A stretch of 17,264 bases of DNA from the NCBI GenBank assembly GCA_913031515.1, contig CAJWET010000013.1, forward strand, positions 1-17,264, given 5' to 3'. Below the pieces are notes generated by a model that was not told where the DNA came from, ran no database searches, and saw only the letters and a list, made by a program, of their open reading frames with translations. Positions 5,056 through 14,400 of this stretch are shown piece after piece (positions within the stretch are counted from its first letter, which is position 1; each line of letters opens with the position of its first letter). Source of the stretch: an uncultured Acidimicrobiaceae bacterium (GTDB taxonomy: Bacteria > Actinomycetota > Acidimicrobiia > Acidimicrobiales > UBA8592). The position numbers and the translations under genes were made by a program.

Positions 5056-6843
5056 CTAACCTTTCGCTTCTTTGATAACGCTAACTGGAATATCCATATG
5101 GCGACTACGTAGCCATTCACCTAGGGCTTTGGCTTGAGGGTCTTGACGTGTCGAAGCAGCTACACCTTCTTGCAGGATTCCTCGAATAAGAAAATTTAAT
5201 GATCGAATTTTCGGATACCTGTATCGTTCGATAGTTAGATCGGCGGTTTCGGGCAAAAGTTCTTTGAGTTTCTCTGTAGTTAGGGCATGATCTAGCCACG
5301 CCCATGAGAGGTCACTTCGAGCGTAAACACCAAGATTTCCATCTCCGCCTTTATCTCCAGAACGTGTTCCGCAAATTGTTCCAATAGCGACTCTGCTACT
5401 AGGTCCGACTGGCTCAGATAGTGGTTGCTCACTCTCGAAATTGAGCGGCTTTCCTTGCGGATTAGAAGATTCGACCAAACTTGTTGCCCCGTCGAGTAGA
5501 TGGACATATTGGGGAACAAGGTCAGCTGGAACGAGGGCCGGCCGATAAATCCCATATGGGGAAGCAGCTGTCGGACCACTACCGAGGCTATACATTCCTG
5601 GTATTCCAGCAAGGACTGTGTGGATCATGGCATCGGTGAAAATTCTTCCGACTTTTCGTTCGTCTTTATCCTTTACTGTGATTTTCCAAATTGCTGTTGC
5701 TTTTTCTTGCTGGTCGGGATCTTGTTTGTCGGTTCGAATGACTTCACTACTTATTGTTTCGAAATCATCGGGCTGGTATGGGCATGAGTCCCAAAACGCG
5801 GCTTGTGCAAAAGCAGCCTTTTCTTCAATATCTAATCCAGTCAACGCAACAGAAAAAGAATTTCGATACCCACCGAGTTCATTCATCGCTACTTTGAGGG
5901 TAGAAGGTGGAGATTGCCCTTTAACCTCGGAAACCAGTACCCGGTCGGGGCCTGAATTCTCGATTTTTATGGTGTCAAAACGCGCTGTTACGTCTGGCCC
6001 AAGATACTCCGGTCCTCCTATTTCGTACAGAATCTGACTTGTGATTGTTTCTGTATTGATTAAGCCGCCGGTTCCATCATGCTTTCCAATGATTGAAGAT
6101 CCATCTTGGGAGATTTCAGCCCAAGGGAATCCGAAACGCGCATTACCGCCGATCTCATTTCTGCCAGCTATCTCTGTGAAAAAGGAGTAGTTACCTCCCG
6201 TGGCTTGCGCCCCGCACTCGATGATATGGCCGGCAACTACGGCTCCGGCTAGCTGGTCGAAGTCACTTCGTCCCCATCCGTGGTGCCATGCGGCTGGCCC
6301 ACAGACAACAGCAGCATCGGTCACTCTCCCAGTTATGACGATGTCTGCTTGTTGGTTCAGGGCTTCAACGATCCCCCAACATCCGAGGTATGCGTTCGCA
6401 GTGAGATACGAGTCTAAATCTCCAAGGGAAGTATCAGATGAAAATGGTGAGAGGCTTTGGTTCAAAGAGAACTCGTGGATTCTCCCCATCAGATCGTCAC
6501 CATCTACGTACGCAATCGTTGGTTTAAGTCCGAGTTTTTCTGCGATTTCGCTGATAGTTTCTGCGCAGCTGCGTGGGTTAAGCCCGCCTGCGTTGCTTAC
6601 CACTTTGATACCTTTATCTAAGCAGGATCCCATAACCTGTTCCATTTGGGTTACGAAGGTACGGGCATAGCCCCCATTTGGGTTTTTATTTCGGATTCTG
6701 CTCAGGATGAGCATTGTCAATTCGGCAAGCCAGTCTCCAGTAAGAACATCGATGGGTCCTCCCATTACCATTTCTTGGGCGGCGGATGGTCTGTCGCCGT
6801 AGAATCCTGAACAGTTGGCGATCCTGATCGGACTAGCTGTCAT
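5056..6843 (-). CDS. AtuA-like protein (acyclic terpene utilisation, DUF1446)
   Basis: A 595-residue protein. The N-terminal AtuA domain (about 5-440) shows its typical glycine-rich motifs: IANCSGFYGDRPSAA, NAGGLNPRSCAE, ITGRVTDAAVVCGP, and HDGTGGLINTETITSQILYEI. From residue 488 the C-terminal AtuA-associated domain (ferredoxin-like fold) begins with GTICGTRSGDKGGDGNLGVY. Both parts are present, as in full-length family members. AtuA is needed for citronellol/geraniol catabolism in Pseudomonas, but its reaction is not established. Here its ATG overlaps the stop of the biotin carboxylase gene by 4 nt (ATGA), so translation is probably coupled, and the flavin oxidoreductase follows after 3 nt. 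The cytoplasmic location follows from the absence of signal or membrane segments. The protein is probably part of an acyl-CoA carboxylation pathway. Confidence 0.88.
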   Translation of the reverse strand: MTASPIRIANCSGFYGDRPSAAQEMVMGGPIDVLTGDWLAELTMLILSRIRNKNPNGGYARTFVTQMEQVMGSCLDKGIKVVSNAGGLNPRSCAETISEIAEKLGLKPTIAYVDGDDLMGRIHEFSLNQSLSPFSSDTSLGDLDSYLTANAYLGCWGIVEALNQQADIVITGRVTDAAVVCGPAAWHHGWGRSDFDQLAGAVVAGHIIECGAQATGGNYSFFTEIAGRNEIGGNARFGFPWAEISQDGSSIIGKHDGTGGLINTETITSQILYEIGGPEYLGPDVTARFDTIKIENSGPDRVLVSEVKGQSPPSTLKVAMNELGGYRNSFSVALTGLDIEEKAAFAQAAFWDSCPYQPDDFETISSEVIRTDKQDPDQQEKATAIWKITVKDKDERKVGRIFTDAMIHTVLAGIPGMYSLGSGPTAASPYGIYRPALVPADLVPQYVHLLDGATSLVESSNPQGKPLNFESEQPLSEPVGPSSRVAIGTICGTRSGDKGGDGNLGVYARSDLSWAWLDHALTTEKLKELLPETADLTIERYRYPKIRSLNFLIRGILQEGVAASTRQDPQAKALGEWLRSRHMDIPVSVIKEAKG

Positions 6844-8843
6844 GGGTTGTCGTCCTGTTCGAGGGAAACGAGTAGGTCGCCGGTGTCTACACTTTCTCCT
6901 GGTTGAAAATGGACACTTATGACAGTTGCGGGTCCTGTTGCGATAATTTTGTGTTCCATTTTCATCGCTTCAACTACAACGAGGACTTCTCCTTCTTTGA
7001 CTATTTGTCCTTCGCTGACGTTGACAGCAATAACGGTTCCTGGAAGTGGACTTGTTGGACCAGCCCCTAGTTGTTCGGATTCTCGGAGTATGAATTGCGG
7101 TTTCCGTGACCATGTGGCTGTTCCGAATCTGCTCTGGGTGTGTACGGTTTCCCCAATTACAGAGGTGTGAATCACTTGTCGACGGTTATTGATTTCAATT
7201 GCTTGTTCTGTTTCAGATTGTTTAAGTATGCGGATGTTGAACTGGGTCCGATTGTCTTCTGTGAGGCTTCCGTCTTCTTGAGGTTCTGGCCATGCCCCTA
7301 AAAGTACGGACGCTTGATTTTTTTCTATTACGTATTCAACACAATATTCTTCTAATGAGCTCTCCCAAGTCTGTCTTTGGCCTTGAGTTCTGAGGTTTCG
7401 CCATCCGGATGGGGCAAATCTAGTAACTTTCCCGTTGTTGTGTTCGTTAAATTCTAGGGCGAATACGGCTCCGAGTAGGAGGGCGTTGAGATCATCGGGG
7501 TTAAGTTCTTCTCCTTGTAATACTTCTGGGTGTTCTTGTAGGTATGTGATTGGTGTATTGGCTCTTTGGTAGTCATGTTCTGCCAATACAGCGAGAACCA
7601 TGGAGAGGTTTGTGTCAATACCGCTGATTTGTGTTGAATGAAGTGCTCGGGAAAGCTTCTTTATTGCTTGTTGTCGGTCTTGTCCGGTAGCGATAATTTT
7701 GGCGATCAAAGAATCATAATCTGTTGTTATTTGTGAACCTTCACGTATTCCGCTGTCAACTCTGACTCCTTCACCGATTTGAAATCTCTCGATTTCCCCA
7801 ATTGACGGCATCCAGTTCTCTGCAGGATTTTCAGCAACTATGCGGACTTCGATGGCATGTCCGGTGGTCGTTACTTCCTCTTGTTTGATTGGTAATTGTT
7901 CACCAGATGCAATTCTGATTTGTAATTCAACGAGATCAAGACCAGTGATTGATTCAGTTACTGGATGCTCGACCTGTAGTCGGGTGTTGACCTCAAGGAA
8001 GTTGATCTCTTCTTTGTCGTTAACAAGGAATTCAACTGTCCCCGCATTTTCATATTTGACATGCCTTGCTAGCGCCACTGCCCCATTACAGATTACTTTT
8101 CGGACATCTTCTGTGATCCCACATGAAGGTGCTTCTTCAAAAATCTTCTGATTTCTTCTCTGGATAGAGCATTCTCTTTCTCCTAGATGGAGAATATTTC
8201 CATGTGAATCTCCAATGATTTGGACTTCTATGTGGCGCCCGTGGGCGATGTATGGCTCGACAAAGACTCTGCCGTCACCGAAGGCTGATTTTGCTTCTCG
8301 GGACGCTGATTCTATGGCATCTGCTAGTTCTGATTGCTTTTCCACGATGCGCATTCCTCGACCACCACCGCCAGCTGCTGCCTTTACCATGACGGGCATG
8401 TCGAATTTTGGAGGTTTCTCTCCAGGCTGCACTTCAGTTGACGGTACGGTAGGGACTCCAGCATCGATCGCCGCCTGTTTAGCTAGCATTTTATCTCCGA
8501 GAAGAGCTATCTGTTCGGGCGTTGGCCCGATCCATACGAGTTCCTCATCGAGAACGCTTTGGGCGAATTGAGGATTCTCAGCTAAGAATCCATATCCAGG
8601 ATGAATAGCATTGCATGCATTTTCATGAGCGACTTGGATGATCTTCTCAGCGTTAAGATACGTTTCACTTAACGTGTTTCCTGGTAGGTAGATTGCTGTA
8701 TCTACTGTGTCAACGTGTAGAGCATTTTGGTCAGTGTCGGAGTAGATGCCGAAAGTTTCAATTCCTAATCGATGCGCAGTGTGGGCTATCCGAACCGCGA
8801 TCTCCCCTCGGTTTGTAATGAGGAGGCGACTTATTTCACTCAT
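6840..8843 (-). CDS. Acyl-CoA carboxylase alpha subunit: biotin carboxylase plus biotin carboxyl carrier
   Basis: A 667-residue fused subunit. The biotin carboxylase N-domain begins ISRLLITNRGEIAVRIAHTA. The ATP-grasp glycine loop is KAAAGGGGRGMRIV (154-167), and HLGERECSIQRRNQKIFEEAP (219-239) and EVNTRLQVEHPVTE (284-297) carry ATP/bicarbonate-site residues. A middle region (about 450-580) resembles the BT domain of propionyl/methylcrotonyl/geranyl-CoA carboxylases. The C-terminal biotinyl domain has VVEAMKMEHK with biotinyl Lys628. It carboxylates biotin with ATP and bicarbonate for the carboxyltransferase encoded upstream. ATG 8843 is chosen because it comes 1 nt after that stop codon and GGAGG lies 7 nt upstream; a longer frame to 8912 would overlap the upstream gene by 68 nt. 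Confidence 0.95.
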   Translation of the reverse strand: MSEISRLLITNRGEIAVRIAHTAHRLGIETFGIYSDTDQNALHVDTVDTAIYLPGNTLSETYLNAEKIIQVAHENACNAIHPGYGFLAENPQFAQSVLDEELVWIGPTPEQIALLGDKMLAKQAAIDAGVPTVPSTEVQPGEKPPKFDMPVMVKAAAGGGGRGMRIVEKQSELADAIESASREAKSAFGDGRVFVEPYIAHGRHIEVQIIGDSHGNILHLGERECSIQRRNQKIFEEAPSCGITEDVRKVICNGAVALARHVKYENAGTVEFLVNDKEEINFLEVNTRLQVEHPVTESITGLDLVELQIRIASGEQLPIKQEEVTTTGHAIEVRIVAENPAENWMPSIGEIERFQIGEGVRVDSGIREGSQITTDYDSLIAKIIATGQDRQQAIKKLSRALHSTQISGIDTNLSMVLAVLAEHDYQRANTPITYLQEHPEVLQGEELNPDDLNALLLGAVFALEFNEHNNGKVTRFAPSGWRNLRTQGQRQTWESSLEEYCVEYVIEKNQASVLLGAWPEPQEDGSLTEDNRTQFNIRILKQSETEQAIEINNRRQVIHTSVIGETVHTQSRFGTATWSRKPQFILRESEQLGAGPTSPLPGTVIAVNVSEGQIVKEGEVLVVVEAMKMEHKIIATGPATVISVHFQPGESVDTGDLLVSLEQDDNP

Positions 8844-8844
8844 A

Positions 8845-10449
8845 CTAATGCCTCCATACTCCATATTCAGTAGCGCCTTTAATTTCATTGCTATGGATAG
8901 CGGAAAGGGCAAGACCGAGAACTGTTCTTGTGTCAGTGGGGTGGATTATTCCATCGTCCCAAAGCCTTCCTGTTGAAAAAAGCGCCCGAGATTCATATTC
9001 AATTTGCGCTTCGAGAGTTGTTCGGCGTTTTTCCAGAGTTGTTTCATCAACGTCTTCACCACGACCTGCGGCAGCATTTCGAGCAATAATATCCATAACC
9101 CCTGCTAGAGGTTCTGGTCCCATGACAGCAATGCGATGATTTGGCCAAGTGAAAATAAAACGCGGGTTATAGGACTTTCCGGCCATTCCATAGTTTCCCG
9201 CCCCATAACTCGCTCCAACCATCAAGTTAAGATGGGGAACTGTTGAATTTGAGACTGCATTGACAAGTTTCGCCCCGTTTCGGATAATGCCTCCCTGCTC
9301 TGCTTTGGAACCGACCATGAAGCCGGTGATGTTATGCATGAACAGAATGGGAAGGTCTAGTTTGTTACACAGTTGGATGAATTGGGCGCCTTTACTAGCT
9401 TCTTCAGAGAAGAGAATGCCGTTATTACCTAAAATCCCGATGGGAAATCCGCAAATAGAGCCCCACCCGCATACGAGTTTTTCGCCATAGAGAGGTTTAA
9501 ATTCTTCAAATCGACTTCCGTCAAGAATACGAGCGTGTATTTCTTTGATGTCAAAGGGAATGCGCACATTCGCCATTGCGCAACCAAGTAGTTCAGCAGG
9601 GTCGTAGAGAGGATCGTCAGCAGGTGCGGTTGGTCCGGGCCCAAGTTTTTTCCACTCAAGGTGCCGCACGATCTGACGGGCTATTCGCAATCCATCCATT
9701 TCATCCATAGCTAGGTAATCGGATAGTCCGCTAGTGCGCGAATGCATTTCTGCTCCACCTAATGTCTCTTCATCAACATCCTCATTGATCGCCATTTTGA
9801 CGAGTGGAGGCCCCCCAAGGTAGGCAGTACCTCGTTCTTTAACAAATACGGTGTAATCGCTCATCCCAGGGATGTATGCACCACCGGCTGTATTTGGGCC
9901 AAATGCGATGCAAATCGATGGGATTCCCATTTTTGATAATTGAGTTATATCTCGAAATTGCTCACCGCCGTAGACGAAAATATCTGCTTGCCGTGGTAGG
10001 TCAGCTCCAGCAGATTCATTGAGCAGAATCAAGGGAAGTCTATTCTCACGTACTATTTCGAAGAAGCGTTTCTGTTTGTTCCAAGTTGTTGGATTGCCTG
10101 CCCCTCCTCGGACGGTCATATCCGATCCGACTATGCCACATTCAACACCTTCGATAACGCCAATCCCATTGAACGTTCCCACGCCTATAGGATCCTGTGT
10201 TCCCCATCCAGCTAAAGGACTGAGCTCTAGCAAAGCTGTGTTCGGGTCGATGAGTGCTTCGACTCGTTCCCGAACAAGCATTTTCCCTCGACTTCTATGG
10301 CGGTCAACATACCGTTGGCCTCCAATAGTGGGGACACTGGCCATCTGTTCTGCAACTTCATCCCACAGTTCCTGCATCTCTGCAAAGTTCTGCTGATAGT
10401 CATCAGAAGTTACATCAATCCGACTCCGGATTACAGATGCTTCTGTCAT
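8845..10449 (-). CDS. Acyl-CoA carboxylase beta subunit (carboxyltransferase, AtuC/MccB-like)
   Basis: A 534-residue carboxyltransferase with both crotonase-type halves. The N-half carries NESAGADLPRQADIF (144-158) and the oxyanion loop NTAGGAYIPGMSDY (186-199), followed by YLGGPPLVKMA and LGGAEMHSRTSGLSDY. The C-half has GASYGAGNYGMAGKSYNPRF and MGPEPLAGVM. These place it in the methylcrotonyl/geranyl-CoA carboxylase branch. The HFGR.FYNQA stretch of true methylcrotonyl-CoA carboxylases is replaced by GGEQFRDITQLSKMGIP (161-177), so the substrate is probably another branched or prenyl-type enoyl-CoA. It is the first gene of the operon. ATG 10449 is preceded by AGAGGAAACC, a good ribosome site. 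The divergent gap to 10633 must hold the operon promoter; GATAAT and TATTCA are visible as possible -10 elements, but no convincing -35. Confidence 0.93.
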   Translation of the reverse strand: MTEASVIRSRIDVTSDDYQQNFAEMQELWDEVAEQMASVPTIGGQRYVDRHRSRGKMLVRERVEALIDPNTALLELSPLAGWGTQDPIGVGTFNGIGVIEGVECGIVGSDMTVRGGAGNPTTWNKQKRFFEIVRENRLPLILLNESAGADLPRQADIFVYGGEQFRDITQLSKMGIPSICIAFGPNTAGGAYIPGMSDYTVFVKERGTAYLGGPPLVKMAINEDVDEETLGGAEMHSRTSGLSDYLAMDEMDGLRIARQIVRHLEWKKLGPGPTAPADDPLYDPAELLGCAMANVRIPFDIKEIHARILDGSRFEEFKPLYGEKLVCGWGSICGFPIGILGNNGILFSEEASKGAQFIQLCNKLDLPILFMHNITGFMVGSKAEQGGIIRNGAKLVNAVSNSTVPHLNLMVGASYGAGNYGMAGKSYNPRFIFTWPNHRIAVMGPEPLAGVMDIIARNAAAGRGEDVDETTLEKRRTTLEAQIEYESRALFSTGRLWDDGIIHPTDTRTVLGLALSAIHSNEIKGATEYGVWRH

Positions 10450-10599
10450 TGGTTTCCTCTCACGGATCTCCTTTAGTAATCGAGGGGAATCCTGAATAGT
10501 TCAAGATTATCAGTGGGAAATTGGATCTACGATTTCAGTCGGAGATTAGATCGAAGAAATTTTGTGGAGTAATTGTGCTCAAACTTAATTTCAGGTTTC

Positions 10600-10626
10600 T
10601 TGAGCCCGAGTTCTAGCTGGTATTCT
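10600..10626 (+). promoter_or_regulatory. Putative leaderless promoter of the TIGR03084-like gene
   Basis: An extended -10, TGG-TATTCT (10618-10626), ends 6 nt before ATG 10633, so transcription would begin at the start codon. TTGAGC at 10600-10605 could act as -35, although the 15-nt spacer is short. There is no Shine-Dalgarno sequence before the ATG, which supports leaderless initiation. Confidence 0.45.
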
Positions 10627-10632
10627 TCTTGG

Positions 10633-11421
10633 ATGCATATCTCCCAAGTACGGGAAGATCTCCTACAAGAACAGTTAGACCTAGAAACAATCGTCGCTGA
10701 TTTGTCTGATGACCAATGGAAACTTCCCACTCCAAGTCCTCGGTGGACCGTCGCTGATCAGATAGCCCATCTTTCTTACTTCGACGCAACTGCCGTGCTC
10801 GCTATTACCGATCCGGATGCTTTTCAAGTCCGCGCAAACCAACTTCTAGAGATCCAAGATGCAGCAGCGGTCGATGACTACAGTTTACTGAAGTACCGGA
10901 AGATGAGTCCTCAAGAATTATTTGCGAGCTGGCGCCAAGGGAGAGCAGATTTAGCTGCCGCTGCTCAAAATTTAGGAAACAAAGATCGCATCATCTGGTA
11001 CGGCCCTTCTATGGGGTCAAAATCATTTCTCACAGCTCGATTGATGGAGGTCTGGGCTCACGGGCAAGACATTGTAGATACTTTGGGAGTCCAAAGGACT
11101 CCCACTAACCGCTTACGCCATATTGCCCAATTAGGTTACATTACAAGAAGTTGGGCATATATTAATCGGGGGCTGACTCCAGTTGAAGAACCGGTATTCG
11201 TTACCCTTACTAACCCCTCAGAAGAAAAGTGGGAATTCGGTTCTCAAAAAGATCTGAACAGGATTAGTGGCACTGCTTTGGATTTCTGCCTTGTTGTTAC
11301 CCAAAGAAGACATGTAACCGATACCGAACTCACGGTGACTGGGGAAACAGCCACTGAATGGCTTTCCATTGCACAAGCATTTGCAGGGCCTCCCACAAAT
11401 GGGCCACAAGAAAACAACTGA
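10633..11421 (+). CDS. TIGR03084-like, DinB/maleylpyruvate-isomerase-fold metal-binding protein
   Basis: A 262-residue protein of the mycothiol-dependent maleylpyruvate isomerase (MDMPI/DinB) fold. The N-terminal four-helix bundle shows WTVADQIAHLSYFD (about 38-51) with the first metal-ligand histidine, and LMEVWAHGQDIVDTLG, whose AHGQD carries the other conserved histidine region. The C-terminal part contains ISGTALDFCLVVTQRRHVTDTEL, typical of the TIGR03084 subgroup. Members probably bind a divalent metal and may use a low-molecular-weight thiol such as mycothiol, but the substrate is unknown. ATG 10633 is chosen over the upstream ATG 10573 because the conserved region begins there and an extended -10 element lies immediately before it. 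It is divergent from the carboxylase operon, 183 bp away, and convergent with UPF0182, 31 bp away. Confidence 0.82.
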   Translation: MHISQVREDLLQEQLDLETIVADLSDDQWKLPTPSPRWTVADQIAHLSYFDATAVLAITDPDAFQVRANQLLEIQDAAAVDDYSLLKYRKMSPQELFASWRQGRADLAAAAQNLGNKDRIIWYGPSMGSKSFLTARLMEVWAHGQDIVDTLGVQRTPTNRLRHIAQLGYITRSWAYINRGLTPVEEPVFVTLTNPSEEKWEFGSQKDLNRISGTALDFCLVVTQRRHVTDTELTVTGETATEWLSIAQAFAGPPTNGPQENN

Positions 11422-11452
11422 AAGATCTTCTTATCGTCGATGAATAGTTTCT

Positions 11453-14400
11453 TTATTTTTCTTTGAGAAGGTCGTTAGCTTGATCGACATAACTTTGTCC
11501 TTGATTTATGAGATCCTGATAGTCACCGAGGTTACCTTCTTCTAGCGCTGCATTTGCAGCTTCAAAAGCTTCCTGAGCTAATGAAAGAAGTTCTTGGACT
11601 TGTTCAGTTGCAGGCGTTTCAGAGGCTTCTCCTTGACTGGGGGATTCTTGGGAAGTCGGCGCCGGCTCGGTAGGTGTTTCATCTTGACCTTGAGCGGAAG
11701 GGGATAAAGATACGTCTGAAAGAGACACTGGTTCCACGTTTTCGCAGTTCTCTCCTACCTCATTTTCTGGAATTAGCAATGCCCCTAAGACCAGTTCAAC
11801 GGATGCGCATATTCTCACACTTTCTCCATATGCCGCAATTACTTGTTGGACGGCGGGCTGGCTTCCGCTTGCTTCTACATACATAGGCCGGACATACAGC
11901 AAAGCATCAGGGTTCTCTCCACCATCAAGTGGAACTAAGAGCATGTTGCCGAGTTTGACGCCAGAACCCCGTTGGCCAAGAAGTGTTGTAGTCTTGGCAA
12001 CTTCTGGATCGGCGAGCATACTTCGATTTGCGATGACTGGACCATCAACCTTCAGTCCAGGAACGGTATAAGCGACAATCCGACTCTCTCCTTGTTTATT
12101 TGTTTGCGCTACCATAAAAGCTTCAAGTTGTTGCCGGCTATCGTCACTTGAACGAGGGACGAAAGGACGTAGTAAAACAAATTCTTGTGATACTTCACCA
12201 GGAAGCTGCATTTGAACGTAGTAGGGGTCCATCCGCTTTCCGGAAGCGAAGGTAACAAATCCCGTTTCTGAGATTATAGCTGTTGGGGCATTGTCTAAAT
12301 CATCTCCTGGGTCGAGGGATACAACCCATGCACCCGCAGCTTCATAAAAATCATTCGCATCATCGAGGTGGTACCTTCCCCACATATTCGTCTGGATTTT
12401 AAATAGATCTTCTGGATATCTCAGGTGCGCCGCTATAGCTTCTGGCATTCCTTCTCCCGTATCTTCAGCGGGGAATGCCAAAGTGAAAAGATTTGGAAAC
12501 GCTTGCATATACGCTCTGATTATCGGATCCTGTTCGTCTATTACATAGAACGTCACGTCACCGTTGTAAGCATCGATAACAACCTTTACGGAGTTCCTGA
12601 CATAATTGAACCGGTCAGATAACCCACTAGATCTGGGAACAGAGTTATCGTCTGCAGATTGAGAATAGGGGTACCTATCAGAGGTTGTATAGGCGTCGAG
12701 GATAAATTTTATTCGACCATCAACAACGACAGGATATGAGTCAGAATCATACTCTAAGAACGGAGCCAACTCTTTTGCCCTATTTGAGACATCCCTGTTG
12801 TAGAGAAACTTCGAGTCACTATTTATTAGTCCTGAAAATATGGGATTCAGATCTCCGAACCGAAGAGCAAAAGCGATTCTTCTAAAAAATCCGCCAGCTT
12901 TAACTCCATCGTCACCGTCATATTGAAATAGCAAATTTTCGCCAGATCCATCACTTCCGTCGCAGGTTGTTTTAGCTTCTTCTCTTGAAGCGTCGAGGCT
13001 CTCAGTGCCAGTCAAAGCAAAATCAATTTCACAGCGATCCGTATTTACTATTGCATAGCTTTCCAGTTCTTCACCAACATATATTCTCGGCTGGTCAAGT
13101 TTTACGTCAATCCTTTCACTATTAACTTCAGTAGGAAGTCCGCCAATGACAAAATCTGGTTCTCCTTGTGAAGTGACTGTGTTCGCTGGAGCAAGGGCAA
13201 TACCATACCCATGAGTAAATGAAACATGTTGGTTCTCCCAACCGGAATTTACTCCATCAAGGTTGAGTTCTCGAGCAGCGATGACGACAGTGCGGGTATC
13301 CCCATCAACCTCATAGCGGTCTACATCTAAATCAGTTGAAAACCTGAACTGTTCGCGTTCTACTTCAAGTGCTTGATATGTCGGCGGGACGATCTCTGGG
13401 TCAAGGAGTCGAAGATTATTGAGTGTCGGGGAGTTCTTATTAAGGATGTCAAGAGTGAGTGCGTCGTCAACGTTAGGGGTGAATGTTCGTTCTTCAATAT
13501 CCGCATCGTCACCTTCTTCAGAAACAACTTCTATACCATATGCTTCACGAGTTGCAGCAATATTTCTGTCAATGTATTCAGCTTCTCGCGAGGATTCGGA
13601 AGGTTCCACTACAAATCTTTGGTAAATTGCCGGATATATACTCCCAATGGCGATAGCAACGAAAGCCCACAGGCCTACTGAGACTACTGGTAGCACCCAG
13701 CCTCGACGCCAAATATTGATGATAAGCAGGACGGCTGCCGCGAGGGAAATGAGAATAAGCAGTTTAATAGCTGGAAGTTTGGCGTTGACATCGGTATAAC
13801 TAGCTCCATCAACAATTCCCCTTCCAGAGAAGTTCAAAGAGTACCTCTGATACCAATAATCCGCTGCCTTCAGTAAAGCTAGAACAGCAAGTAGTACTGA
13901 AAGGTGCGCTTTAACTGGGGCGGTGACTCGTCTACCATCTGTGTTAATCCTTATCCCTCCATTGAGATAATGGGCAATAGATGTAATGAGAAGCACAACA
14001 ATGAACGTCGTAAAGAGCCAGTTGATAATGAATTGGATGAAAGGGAGCTGGAAAACATAAAATCCGATATCAATATTAAATTGGGGGTCTTTGACACCGA
14101 AATCCTGCCGATTTCTAAATAGAATCCAATCTTGCCAGCGCCCCCCTGTACCTACCCCGAGAAAAAGGGCAAACAAGGCTGCAATCATTACCCGAATCAA
14201 GCCGGCACGGGATCCAATCGCAGCATGATAGCGACTTACAAACGCTTCTTCTGGGCCTTCTGGCCTGTTTCGTGGAGCAATACGGTCTGCCACAAACAAA
14301 TTTACCCACATGAGAATGAAGGTAAATAGCATAAAGCATCCAGATAGACCTAGCTTTGTTAAGACAACTCTCTTCCATACGGAGCTGAAACCGAGAGAAT

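Noticed and set aside
10524..10552. Inverted repeat GATCTA / TAGATC in the divergent gap before the carboxylase operon.
   Set aside because: Only 6 bp arms separated by 17 nt in AT-rich sequence; too weak to call an operator without comparison to relatives.
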